Positions 7,421 to 14,417 of a DNA stretch of 18,549 nucleotides are shown in pieces. The stretch is from an uncultured Oscillospiraceae bacterium (GTDB taxonomy: Bacteria > Bacillota > Clostridia > Oscillospirales > Oscillospiraceae), in the NCBI GenBank assembly GCA_900754515.1, contig CAAEDD010000005.1, forward strand, positions 1 through 18,549, written 5' to 3'. The translations under genes were made by a program, and so were the position numbers. The notes below the pieces were generated by a model. That model did not search any database. It had not been told where the DNA came from and worked only from the letters and a program-made list of their open reading frames with translations. The first letter of the stretch is position 1, and each line of letters begins with the position of its first letter.

Positions 7421-7996
7421 TCAGAAATAGTGCCCGGCGCTTTCGGGCTGCTGATCCTGGGTGCCGAGAATATCCACATTCTGGGGTGTTATGAAGTAGG
7501 TCTTTGCGGACACGGGGGTTATCTTACCCTGCAGGGCAAAGGCTATGCCCGACAGAAAATCCAGCAGCCGCCGGGCCATATCCGTGGGGACACCCTCCAG
7601 CGTCATCACCACGGTGAGGTTGCGGTGCATATAGTTTACCAGTTCTCCAGCCTCATCAAAGCTCTTGGGGCTGAACAAGATGACCTGGGTGTCTTTTCCG
7701 CCGAAGTTCACCATTCTTTCCCGGCCGGGAGCTTTGGGCCTGGAGTTCTTTCTAAGACCCAGATTTGCGAAGATACCGCCGGAGCCGGAATTCTCGCCGT
7801 TGTTTTTCTGAGGCTGGTTCTCCGGGGCGGGGGTCTCATCTGCAAAGGAGTTTTCAAAGACCATCTGAGCAGAGCTTGTCTTAGGCTGGGCCTCGGCTTT
7901 TGGCTGAGGCTTGAAGCTCACGTCTGCCCCCTCGAAGAAGTCGTCGTCATCCTCATAGGGCTGTGTAAGCTTTTTTAATTCATCCATGAAACCCAT
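7421..7996 (-). CDS. sepF: SepF-family cell division protein
   Basis: A 191-residue protein that tethers FtsZ to the membrane and organises the septum. The N-terminal MGFMDELKKL can form the amphipathic membrane helix typical of SepF. A long acidic and P/Q/N-rich linker spans about 15-92. The SepF core (about 95-177) includes TQVILFSPKSFDEAGELVNY, VVMTLEGVPTDMARRLLDFL, SGIAFALQGKI and KTYFITPQNV. This is longer than Bacillus SepF (about 150) because of the linker. The ATG has GGAGG 6 bases upstream. It lies 21 bases after yggS and 28 before divIVA. The family is clear. Confidence 0.93.
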   Translation of the reverse strand: MGFMDELKKLTQPYEDDDDFFEGADVSFKPQPKAEAQPKTSSAQMVFENSFADETPAPENQPQKNNGENSGSGGIFANLGLRKNSRPKAPGRERMVNFGGKDTQVILFSPKSFDEAGELVNYMHRNLTVVMTLEGVPTDMARRLLDFLSGIAFALQGKITPVSAKTYFITPQNVDILGTQDQQPESAGHYF

Positions 7997-8017
7997 GGCG
8001 TTCCTCCAGTGAAAGTG

Positions 8018-8728
8018 CTAGTTTTGACGGGCGGGATAAATACGCTGTCCAAATATGGCGGAACCAACACGTACCATGTTGGCGCCGCAGGCAATAGCGG
8101 TCTCATAGTCTCCGCTCATACCCATGGACAAAAGGCCCATAGATACATTATCGTATTTTTTCACCCCATTGTCAATAAAAAGCTGCTTCATAAGAAGAAA
8201 ATATGGGATATTTTCTTCGCCCTGACTGCAAATCGGGGGCACTGCCATAAGTCCCCGGACGAAAACCCCCTTATATTGGGCTGCGGCGGCTATGGCTGCG
8301 GACACATCCTCTGGCCTGAAGCCGGATTTTGCCGCCTCTCCCGCCACGTTTACCTCCAGCAGGATGTCCTGAACTATACCTCTTTCAAGGGCAAGACGGT
8401 CAATAAGGGCAATTAGTTCCAGGCTGTCTACGCTCTGGATAAGGGAGACTTTTCCCACTATCTGTTTTGCCTTGTTCTTTTGAAGATGACCGATAAAGTG
8501 CAGCCCGGCCCCATCATAGGCACCCTGAGGCAGCTTTTCCAGAAGCTCCTGCACCCGGTTTTCCCCGCAGAAGCGCAGCCCTGCGGCAATGGCTTCCTGT
8601 ATCCGTCCGGCATCGTTCATCTTGGTCGCGCCCACAAGGGTGATGTCTCCTGCTTCCCGTCCGGAGCGCTCAGCGGCAGCGGCTATCTTTTCCTGTACCT
8701 GCCTGAGATTTTCAGCTATGCTCACCAC
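8018..8728 (-). CDS. YggS/YlmE-family PLP-binding protein (PLP homeostasis)
   Basis: A 236-residue single-domain alanine-racemase-fold protein that binds pyridoxal phosphate and balances cellular PLP levels rather than acting as a racemase. The expected PLP lysine is K36 in TLVGATKMND, where most relatives have a VSKT-type sequence. Other family blocks are RFCGENRVQELLEK, LHFIGHLQKNKAK, IQSVDSLEL, VNVAGEAAKSGF, GLMAVPP, SMGMSGDYETAIACGANMVR and VGSAIFG. Two adjacent GTG starts exist. The first (8728) lies 7 bases after GGAAAGG. The second (8725) makes a 4-base GTGA overlap with the previous gene's stop. Either gives translational coupling. It sits just before sepF, the place of ylmE in Bacillus. 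Confidence 0.94.
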   Translation of the reverse strand: MVSIAENLRQVQEKIAAAAERSGREAGDITLVGATKMNDAGRIQEAIAAGLRFCGENRVQELLEKLPQGAYDGAGLHFIGHLQKNKAKQIVGKVSLIQSVDSLELIALIDRLALERGIVQDILLEVNVAGEAAKSGFRPEDVSAAIAAAAQYKGVFVRGLMAVPPICSQGEENIPYFLLMKQLFIDNGVKKYDNVSMGLLSMGMSGDYETAIACGANMVRVGSAIFGQRIYPARQN

Positions 8729-9594
8729 GTCAGAACCTTTCCTTCGTATATATCTTTTCCCACAATGACCCGGTCACCCTCCCGAAGTGAATCGGAAGCG
8801 AGGCCGGCGGCAGCCAGAGAGAATCCGCTGCCCGTATATATTATCTCCACCGGCTGTTTTTCTGCAATACCGGCGGAAAGGATGTAGACAAATTTACTGC
8901 CATCGGCCTCCTGCATAATGGCTTCGTTGGGCAGGTAAAGGCCGCTGTGCTGGGAAAACAGGAGCCTGGCCCCGGTTTTCCTGAGACTGAGATATTCGCT
9001 GCCGCCCTGGGTCAGGCGCAGCAGCATGGCCCGCATGCCTCCCTGGCTTTCGGACAGGGAAATTATCTGGGCCTGGACGCTTTCCTCCATGCCGTCAAAC
9101 TGTACAGAGCATTGTCCGGAGGAGGGGAGATCTTCTTTTGAAGAGGCAAGGGCCCAGTAATACCAGGCCGTATCAGTGACCAGGCGGCCGTCGGAGCGCT
9201 CCGACGGCCTTTCATCCAGGAGAGCCTCAAGAGCGGCCACATCCCCGGAATCTATGCTGTCGGGGCTGAGATATTCAAAGCCGTCAGTGTCGGAAAAAAA
9301 CACGGCGGAGCAGGGACACAAAAGACTGTCTCCCAAAAGGTCCACCGCCAGGGGCTCCCCGGCGGAGAGTCTCCGGGAGTCCTGGGCCAGGAGCGTTGTA
9401 CCCCAGGTAAAGCTGAGGCTCTGCTCCCGGCGCAGGACTATACCCTGAAGCTCTGCGCTCTCCTGTACATGCAGGAGGCTGACAGTCTCTATCTCCGGCT
9501 GTTCCACCCTGGAATATACGGCGGCGCCTGCATAGGCACAAACTGCCAGAAACACTATGGCCGCCGTCAAAGAGAAATAGCGGGAGGACTCCAC
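8722..9594 (-). CDS. Membrane-anchored HlyD-like (membrane-fusion-type) protein of unknown role
   Basis: A 290-residue protein with one N-terminal membrane segment (about 9-28) and the rest probably outside the membrane. Residues about 48-86 (ELQGIVLRREQSL, then RLSAGEPLA) resemble half of the barrel-sandwich domain of HlyD-type adaptors. Residues about 217-287 (SGLYLPNEAIMQEADG, FVYIL, EIIYTGSG, REGDRVIVG) resemble their C-terminal beta-barrel. The region between has FFSDTDGFEYLSPDSI and no long coiled-coil hairpin. No ABC or RND transporter gene is next to it. It starts at a GTG 3 bases after hfq, with AAGGA 10 bases upstream inside hfq, and its stop overlaps yggS. It lies in a division gene cluster, so a role in envelope or division is possible but is inference. 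The MFP-like fold is moderately supported. Confidence 0.75.
   Translation of the reverse strand: MESSRYFSLTAAIVFLAVCAYAGAAVYSRVEQPEIETVSLLHVQESAELQGIVLRREQSLSFTWGTTLLAQDSRRLSAGEPLAVDLLGDSLLCPCSAVFFSDTDGFEYLSPDSIDSGDVAALEALLDERPSERSDGRLVTDTAWYYWALASSKEDLPSSGQCSVQFDGMEESVQAQIISLSESQGGMRAMLLRLTQGGSEYLSLRKTGARLLFSQHSGLYLPNEAIMQEADGSKFVYILSAGIAEKQPVEIIYTGSGFSLAAAGLASDSLREGDRVIVGKDIYEGKVLTW
9186..9209. repeat. Perfect 24-bp palindrome inside the HlyD-like gene
   Basis: GGCCGTCGGAGC (9186-9197) is followed at once by its exact reverse complement (9198-9209), with no spacer. It lies inside the HlyD-like gene and codes for RPSERSDG (about residues 129-136), a charged stretch between the two recognisable parts of the protein. 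Confidence 0.85.
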
Positions 9595-9597
9595 GGC

Positions 9598-9825
9598 TTA
9601 TGTATCCTTTTCAAAGTCCAGGGGCTTTGGGGGAACTACCGTGGATATTGCGTGCTTATAAATAAGCTGCTGCTTGCCGTCACTGTCCAGCACCACCGTA
9701 AAGCCGTCAAAGCCCTTCACTATACCGTGAAGCTGGAAACCGTTCATCAAAAACATGGTGACGGTGGAGCGCTCCTTTCTCAGCTGGTTTAGGAAATTAT
9801 CCTGGAGATTTTGCGTTTTCTGCAT
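9598..9825 (-). CDS. hfq: RNA chaperone Hfq
   Basis: A 75-residue Sm-like protein that forms a hexameric ring and binds small RNAs and mRNAs. It begins [18 protein letters not shown], with N and Q residues typical of the proximal face. The Sm1 region is [19 protein letters not shown] and the Sm2 motif is YKHAIST (56-62). A short acidic tail follows, so it is the compact Gram-positive form. I chose the ATG at 9825 because AAAGGAG lies 9 bases upstream; the frame extends 17 codons further but would read through the leader hairpin. It lies between miaA and the HlyD-like gene. The mutL-miaA-hfq order is also that of the E. coli operon. Confidence 0.96.
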   Translation of the reverse strand: MQKTQNLQDNFLNQLRKERSTVTMFLMNGFQLHGIVKGFDGFTVVLDSDGKQQLIYKHAISTVVPPKPLDFEKDT

Positions 9826-9846
9826 TTCAGCCAACTCCTTTTTCTC

Positions 9847-9910
9847 AGAGCGGCCAAAATCCGGCCGCTCTATCATGATGTATTTGTGTCTCTCGGACTA
9901 CATCATGATA
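9847..9910 (-). repeat. Two abutting inverted repeats in the hfq leader
   Basis: The 77-base gap between miaA and hfq is almost wholly two hairpins. TATCATGATGTA (9871-9882) pairs perfectly with TACATCATGATA (9899-9910) over a 16-base loop; this stem also covers the miaA stop codon. AGAGCGGCC (9847-9855) pairs perfectly with GGCCGCTCT (9863-9871) over 7 bases. In the hfq direction the second hairpin is followed by GAGAAAAAGGAG, the ribosome binding site. Neither has a T tract. They could control hfq translation or mRNA processing. Confidence 0.75.
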
Positions 9911-10847
9911 TACCGCAGCCATGGAAAAACTTTGTCGAAAGGAATCGGGCATATTCAAAATCGGGGGCAAGCTCCCAGTCTATATGAAGAGCATCAGGGT
10001 TACGGTTAAACCAGGTGAGCTGGCGTTTGGCATAGCGGCGGCTGCGCAGCTTTATAAGCTCCACGGCCTCCTCCCGGCTCATACGGCCAAACAGGGCTTC
10101 AGCGGCTTCCTTGTAGCCTATGGCCTGCATGGCGGTGCAGCTGGGGGAGAGCCCGGCGGAGAGGAGGCCCTCCACCTCTTTGAAGAGACCCTGTTCCACC
10201 ATCATGTCCACCCGCCGGTCTATGCGCTCATAAAGCCGGGAGCGATCCTTGAAGCCCAGGTGTATGGCTGCGGCTTCAAAACGGGGGGGCAGGGAGCGGG
10301 TATACTCGTCGTGCTCGGTTATGGTCATGCCGGTGAGCCGGTAGATTTCCAGAGCCCGGACTATCCGGCGCTTGTCGGAGAAGTGAAGCTTTGCGGCTCT
10401 GTCCGGATCCACCGCGGCAAGCCGCCGGTGCATCTCCTCACCGCCCAGCCGGTCATATTCCAGGGAGAGTTCCTCCCGAAGGTTCTGGTCCCGGTCCACG
10501 GCGGCAAAGTCACGCCCGGAGACGAGGGAGTCTATATACAGCCCGGTGCCGCCTACAATTACTGGCAGCTTTCCACGGCTTATAATATCCCGGCAGCACT
10601 CCTCTGCCTGGCTTACATACATAGCCACCGAGTAATCTTCCCAAGGCTCGGCAACGTCCAGCATATGGTGGGGGACCTTCTTCCGCTCCTCCTCTGTAGC
10701 CTTGGCGGTGCCTATGTCCATGCCCCGGTAGACCTGCATGGAATCGGCGGAGACTATCTCCCCGTTGTACTGCAAGGCAAGCTCAATGCCCAGGGCCGTC
10801 TTGCCGGAGGCGGTAGGCCCTGCCACAACGATTATCTTATCTGCCAT
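9903..10847 (-). CDS. miaA: tRNA dimethylallyltransferase (i6A37)
   Basis: A 314-residue cytoplasmic enzyme that transfers a dimethylallyl group to N6 of A37 in tRNAs reading UNN codons. It shows the P-loop GPTASGKT (10-17), the DSMQVYRGMDIGTAK block (35-49), VGGTGLYI, and the tRNA-binding insertion. DKRRIVRALEI and QLTWFNRNPD (C-terminal) are also typical. Length is normal. It starts 6 bases after the mutL stop with no clear ribosome binding site, so its translation is probably coupled to mutL. MiaB, the next enzyme in the same pathway, is encoded by the divergent operon about 2 kb away. Confidence 0.97.
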   Translation of the reverse strand: MADKIIVVAGPTASGKTALGIELALQYNGEIVSADSMQVYRGMDIGTAKATEEERKKVPHHMLDVAEPWEDYSVAMYVSQAEECCRDIISRGKLPVIVGGTGLYIDSLVSGRDFAAVDRDQNLREELSLEYDRLGGEEMHRRLAAVDPDRAAKLHFSDKRRIVRALEIYRLTGMTITEHDEYTRSLPPRFEAAAIHLGFKDRSRLYERIDRRVDMMVEQGLFKEVEGLLSAGLSPSCTAMQAIGYKEAAEALFGRMSREEAVELIKLRSRRYAKRQLTWFNRNPDALHIDWELAPDFEYARFLSTKFFHGCGIS

Positions 10848-10853
10848 GGCAGC

Positions 10854-12836
10854 TCACACTATGCGCTTGAAGAGCTTGTCCAGCTCCCGGCGGGTCACTG
10901 TCACGGACACGGGTCTGCCGTGAGGGCAATATTTCACTTTCCCTGAGAGCACAGCCTCCACCAGCTTTTCCAGCTCCTTCTTGTCCGTGTCCCAGCCCGC
11001 CTTAATGGCGGCTTTGCAGGCGACGGTGTGAAGTATCTCATCCCTGGCGGAAGCCGGGTCGGGGGCCTTGCCCTGGCGCAGCTTTTCCATAATCTCCTCC
11101 AGAGCGCCACGAGTGTCCTCCGGCAGCATGTCCGCAGGGACGGCACGCACTATATATTCATTTTCCCCAAAGGGTTCCAACTCAAACCCCAGGGAACATA
11201 GAAGCTCGCCGTTTTTTTCCAGCAGCTCCCCCTCTTCGGAACTCAAGCGGAAGGTCACCGGGCTTATGAGGGCCTGGGCCATTATTTCCCTGTCCTGAGC
11301 TTTGAGGGAATCAAAGATTATACGCTCATGGGCGGCGTGCTTGTCTATCAAAATCAGGCTGTCACCAAGTTCAACTATGATGTAGGTCTTCATTGCCTCG
11401 CCCACTATCTTGTGGTCGGGCACCCTGGAGGTTTCAACATTTTGAACAGAGTTTTCCACATCATCTTGTGCAGCCTGTGTGGAAAACTTAGCATTATCAA
11501 GATGTTGGCCCCTTTGATGGGTCGAAATTTGACTGTCGGTGCCGAAAGGCGTCGAAGGACCCATGTCAAGGCGCGTCTGATAGGGCTCGTCGTAAGCGCG
11601 CAGCACGGGGGTATCCTCTGCCGCAGGTTTCCGGTAAACCGCGGTGCCGGGCAGGCCGAGGCTCTGGACGGGCATTGCCGGCGTCACTGAGCCGGCGGGA
11701 ACAGAAGGAGACTTTGGCTGGGGGGCGGGGGATTTTACACTGTAGCCACCCTCCCGAAAATCCTTGGCACTCATGCTTTTGTAGAAATCCGATTTGGGCT
11801 TGGCCATTTGCTTCACCGCCGGGGAAAGCTCCACCTGAGCTCCCCGTTCCTCGCCCTTGAGGGCGGAGAGTACGGCATGGTAGACCAAGTCAAAGACCTG
11901 GCGCTCGGCGGAGAATTTCACCTCCGTTTTGGCGGGGTGGACGTTTACGTCAACACTGCCGTATCCCAGTTCCAGATAGAGGACACAGGCAGGATAGCGC
12001 CCGGTGAGCAGACTGTTTTTATAGGCCTGCTCCACAGCAGACTGCAGCAGGGCAGACTTTATATAACGGCCGTTGCAATAGAAATACTGGGCGGAGCGGT
12101 TGCCTCTGCCGGCGGCAGGGGAACTGACAAATCCACGGACAGTCATACCGTCACCGGAGCTTTCGCACCTGAGCATGTCCTTTGCCACATCTCTGCCCAG
12201 CAGGGAATAGAGGCAGGACTCCATGCGCCCGTCACCGGGAGAGAAGAATTCCTCTTTGCCGTCCCGGATAAAACGCAGGGAAAGCTCCGGATGACCCAGG
12301 GCGCAGCGGAGGGCCGCCTGGATGCAGGCGGAGGCCTCGCTCCTGTCGGATTTCAGGAATTTGAGCCGGGCGGGGGTATTGTAGAAAAGGCGGGAGACCC
12401 TCATTGTGCAGCCCTCCGGGCAGCCCCAGGGACCCATCTCCTGAATGTCCCCGGCGGTGAGGGTAACACGGGTGCCCTCCCGATCTCCACGGCGGCGTGT
12501 AGTAAGTTCTATCTCCGAAACGGCGGATATGGCGGCCAGAGCCTCACCACGAAAGCCCATAGTGCTGATGGCCTCCAGACCTCTCTCATCATGTAGCTTG
12601 GAGGTGGCGTGACGCAGGAAGGCCACCCCCGCATCCTCAGGGGCCATGCCGCAGCCGTCATCGGTAACTCTTATAAGTGTGGCGCCCCCGTCCTGAATCT
12701 CCACGGTGACGTTTTTGGCTCCGGCGTCTATGGAATTTTCCACCAGCTCCTTTATAACCGAGGCCGGGCGCTCCACAACCTCGCCGGCGGCTATCATGTC
12801 CGCCACGTGAGGGGAGAGTATATTTATAACAGGCAT
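10854..12836 (-). CDS. mutL: DNA mismatch repair protein MutL
   Basis: A 660-residue GHKL ATPase that couples MutS mismatch recognition to strand incision. The N-terminal ATPase has ELVENSIDAGA (30-40), DDGCGM, and GFRGEALAAIS. A low-complexity linker spans about 330-465. The C-terminal domain has the endonuclease metal-site motifs: DKHAAHERIIFD (498-509; usual form DQHAxxExxxxE), ACKAAIKAG, and CPHGRP (637-642). These point to a MutL with its own nickase activity, as in bacteria without MutH. The final acidic residue of the first motif is D instead of E. The ATG has AGGAGGG 6 bases upstream. It is the first gene of the leftward operon. Confidence 0.97.
   Translation of the reverse strand: MPVINILSPHVADMIAAGEVVERPASVIKELVENSIDAGAKNVTVEIQDGGATLIRVTDDGCGMAPEDAGVAFLRHATSKLHDERGLEAISTMGFRGEALAAISAVSEIELTTRRRGDREGTRVTLTAGDIQEMGPWGCPEGCTMRVSRLFYNTPARLKFLKSDRSEASACIQAALRCALGHPELSLRFIRDGKEEFFSPGDGRMESCLYSLLGRDVAKDMLRCESSGDGMTVRGFVSSPAAGRGNRSAQYFYCNGRYIKSALLQSAVEQAYKNSLLTGRYPACVLYLELGYGSVDVNVHPAKTEVKFSAERQVFDLVYHAVLSALKGEERGAQVELSPAVKQMAKPKSDFYKSMSAKDFREGGYSVKSPAPQPKSPSVPAGSVTPAMPVQSLGLPGTAVYRKPAAEDTPVLRAYDEPYQTRLDMGPSTPFGTDSQISTHQRGQHLDNAKFSTQAAQDDVENSVQNVETSRVPDHKIVGEAMKTYIIVELGDSLILIDKHAAHERIIFDSLKAQDREIMAQALISPVTFRLSSEEGELLEKNGELLCSLGFELEPFGENEYIVRAVPADMLPEDTRGALEEIMEKLRQGKAPDPASARDEILHTVACKAAIKAGWDTDKKELEKLVEAVLSGKVKYCPHGRPVSVTVTRRELDKLFKRIV
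11450..11488. repeat. Inverted repeat of two TTTTCCACA (DnaA-box-like) 9-mers in the MutL linker
   Basis: AGTTTTCCACA (11450-11460) and its exact reverse complement TGTGGAAAACT (11478-11488) are 17 bases apart. Both arms contain TTTTCCACA, one base away from the DnaA box TTATCCACA. They lie in the mutL part coding for the variable linker, which is less GC-rich than its surroundings. DnaA binding is not shown. Confidence 0.7.
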
Positions 12837-12871
12837 GATCAGCCCTCCTGTAAGCTTGGATTGGAAACCAC

Positions 12872-12900
12872 ATTATACATTATTTGTGTTGAAAATTCCA
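12872..12900 (-). promoter_or_regulatory. Putative promoter of the leftward mutL operon
   Basis: Read on the - strand there is a perfect TATAAT -10 box (12872-12877), with TGGAAT (12895-12900) 17 bases before it as a weak -35 box. Transcription would start near 12865 and leave a leader of about 29 bases with the AGGAGGG site. The next leftward gap without its own clear promoter is consistent with one long operon. Confidence 0.6.
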
Positions 12901-12918
12901 CTGCTTTTATGTTAAGAT
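12889..12918 (+). promoter_or_regulatory. Putative promoter of the rightward miaB-mutS operon
   Basis: TTGAAA (12889-12894), an 18-base spacer and TAAGAT (12913-12918) make a reasonable sigma-A-type promoter. Its -35 box abuts the proposed -35 box of the mutL promoter, so the two polymerase sites overlap back to back. The transcript leader would be about 60 bases. Confidence 0.55.
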
Positions 12919-12983
12919 TAAGAGAAATACTGTGCCCTGAGATAACCCGGAAGAGGGCGCAAGAAGGTTTTGCGGAGAGAACT

Positions 12984-14396
12984 ATGGCTTACGAAAAGAA
13001 AATAATAGACCCGGCACAGATTCAGGCCCAGAGGGATATATGCGCCGAAATATTTGACATTGTGACCGCCGATGGCCGGCGTCCCCTGGCGCTGGTAGAT
13101 ACCTACGGCTGCCAGCAGAACGAGGCGGACAGCGAGAAGCTCAGGGGGTACCTGACCCTTATGGGCTATGGCTTTACCCAGGACGAATACCAGGCGGACG
13201 TTATAGTGGTGAATACCTGCGCCGTGCGGGAGCACGCGGAAATGCGGGTGCTGGGCAATGTGGGTGCGTTGAACCACACAAAAAAGAACAAGCCGGAACA
13301 GATAATTGCCGTCTGCGGCTGCATGGTGCAGCAGCAGCACATGGCCGAGAAGATAAAGAAGTCCTATCCCGTAGTGGATCTGGTCTTCGGCCCCCATGAA
13401 CTGTGGCGTTTCCCCGAGCTTTTGAAGCAGGTGATGGAAAAGCACAAGCGTGTCTTTGCCGCCGACAAGAGCGACGGGGTCATGGCCGAGGGTATTCCTC
13501 AGCGCAGGGACGGCAGCGTGAAGGCTTGGCTGTCCATTATGTACGGCTGCAACAATTTCTGCTCCTACTGTGTGGTGCCCTACGTCAGGGGCCGGGAACG
13601 CTCCCGCCGCCCGGAGGACGTGGTGGCGGAGGCCAGGGAGCTGGTGGAAGCCGGCTATAAGGACATCACTCTCCTGGGGCAGAACGTTAATTCCTACGGC
13701 AGAGACTTGGGCTTGGATGTGGATTTTTCCGACCTTATCCGCATGATAAACGATATACCGGGGGACTTCCTTATCCGCTTTATGACCAGCCATCCCAAGG
13801 ATGCTACGGAAAAGTTATTCAGGACAATGGCCGAATGTGAGAAATGCGCCCATCAGCTGCACCTGCCTGTCCAGTCCGGCAACGACCGGATATTGAAGGT
13901 GATGAACCGCAACTATGACAGCGCAAAATACATTGCCCAGGTGGAGCTGGCCCGAAGCTATATGCCTGACCTTGTGCTGACCACGGATATAATCGTCGGC
14001 TTCCCCGGAGAGACGGAGGAAGAGTTTGAGGACACCATAAAGCTGGTGGAGAAGGTGCGCTATGACGCCATGTTCACTTTCATCTACTCCAAGCGGGTAG
14101 GCACTCCCGCCGCCGAGATGCCCGACCCCTATACCCGGGAGGATAAGCAGCGGCACTTTGACCGCCTCACAGAGGTGGCAAACCGCATCTCCGGGGAAAA
14201 ACATAAGGAATACGAGGGGAAGACAGTAAAGGTGCTGGTGGATGGCGAGACAGGCAAAGAGGAGTACAACCTCTCCTCCCGCACTAACGGCGGCCGATTG
14301 GTGCATCTCAGGGGGGACAAGAGCCTGATAGGGCAGTTCATTCAGGTGAAGATAGTTGCCAGCAACACCTGGGCCCTGTATGGAGAAATAGTTTAA
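12984..14396 (+). CDS. miaB: tRNA-2-methylthio-N6-dimethylallyladenosine synthase
   Basis: A 470-residue radical-SAM methylthiotransferase that turns i6A37 into ms2i6A37. The N-terminal UPF0004 domain has its cluster cysteines at C43 (TYGCQQNEADS), C79 (VNTCAVRE) and C113 (CGCM). The radical-SAM cluster is C189-x3-C193-x2-C196 in MYGCNNFCSYCVVPYVRGRE. LGQNVNSYG and LHLPVQSGNDRILKVMNRNY are further family blocks. A TRAM domain forms the C-terminus (about 405-470). I chose the ATG at 12984 because GGAG lies 6 bases upstream and the family start fits. An upstream extension of the frame runs into the promoter and mutL. It heads the rightward operon, 21 bases before mutS. Confidence 0.97.
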   Translation: MAYEKKIIDPAQIQAQRDICAEIFDIVTADGRRPLALVDTYGCQQNEADSEKLRGYLTLMGYGFTQDEYQADVIVVNTCAVREHAEMRVLGNVGALNHTKKNKPEQIIAVCGCMVQQQHMAEKIKKSYPVVDLVFGPHELWRFPELLKQVMEKHKRVFAADKSDGVMAEGIPQRRDGSVKAWLSIMYGCNNFCSYCVVPYVRGRERSRRPEDVVAEARELVEAGYKDITLLGQNVNSYGRDLGLDVDFSDLIRMINDIPGDFLIRFMTSHPKDATEKLFRTMAECEKCAHQLHLPVQSGNDRILKVMNRNYDSAKYIAQVELARSYMPDLVLTTDIIVGFPGETEEEFEDTIKLVEKVRYDAMFTFIYSKRVGTPAAEMPDPYTREDKQRHFDRLTEVANRISGEKHKEYEGKTVKVLVDGETGKEEYNLSSRTNGGRLVHLRGDKSLIGQFIQVKIVASNTWALYGEIV

Positions 14397-14417
14397 GGCT
14401 AAAGAAAGAGGTAAGTC

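Noticed and set aside
9826..9876. 17-codon N-terminal extension of Hfq
   Set aside because: The extension lies in the leader hairpins and lacks a ribosome binding site. The start at 9825 gives the usual Hfq beginning.
12609..12983. 125-codon N-terminal extension of MiaB
   Set aside because: It would be translated from inside mutL and across the promoter region. The ATG at 12984 has a ribosome binding site and gives the normal MiaB length.
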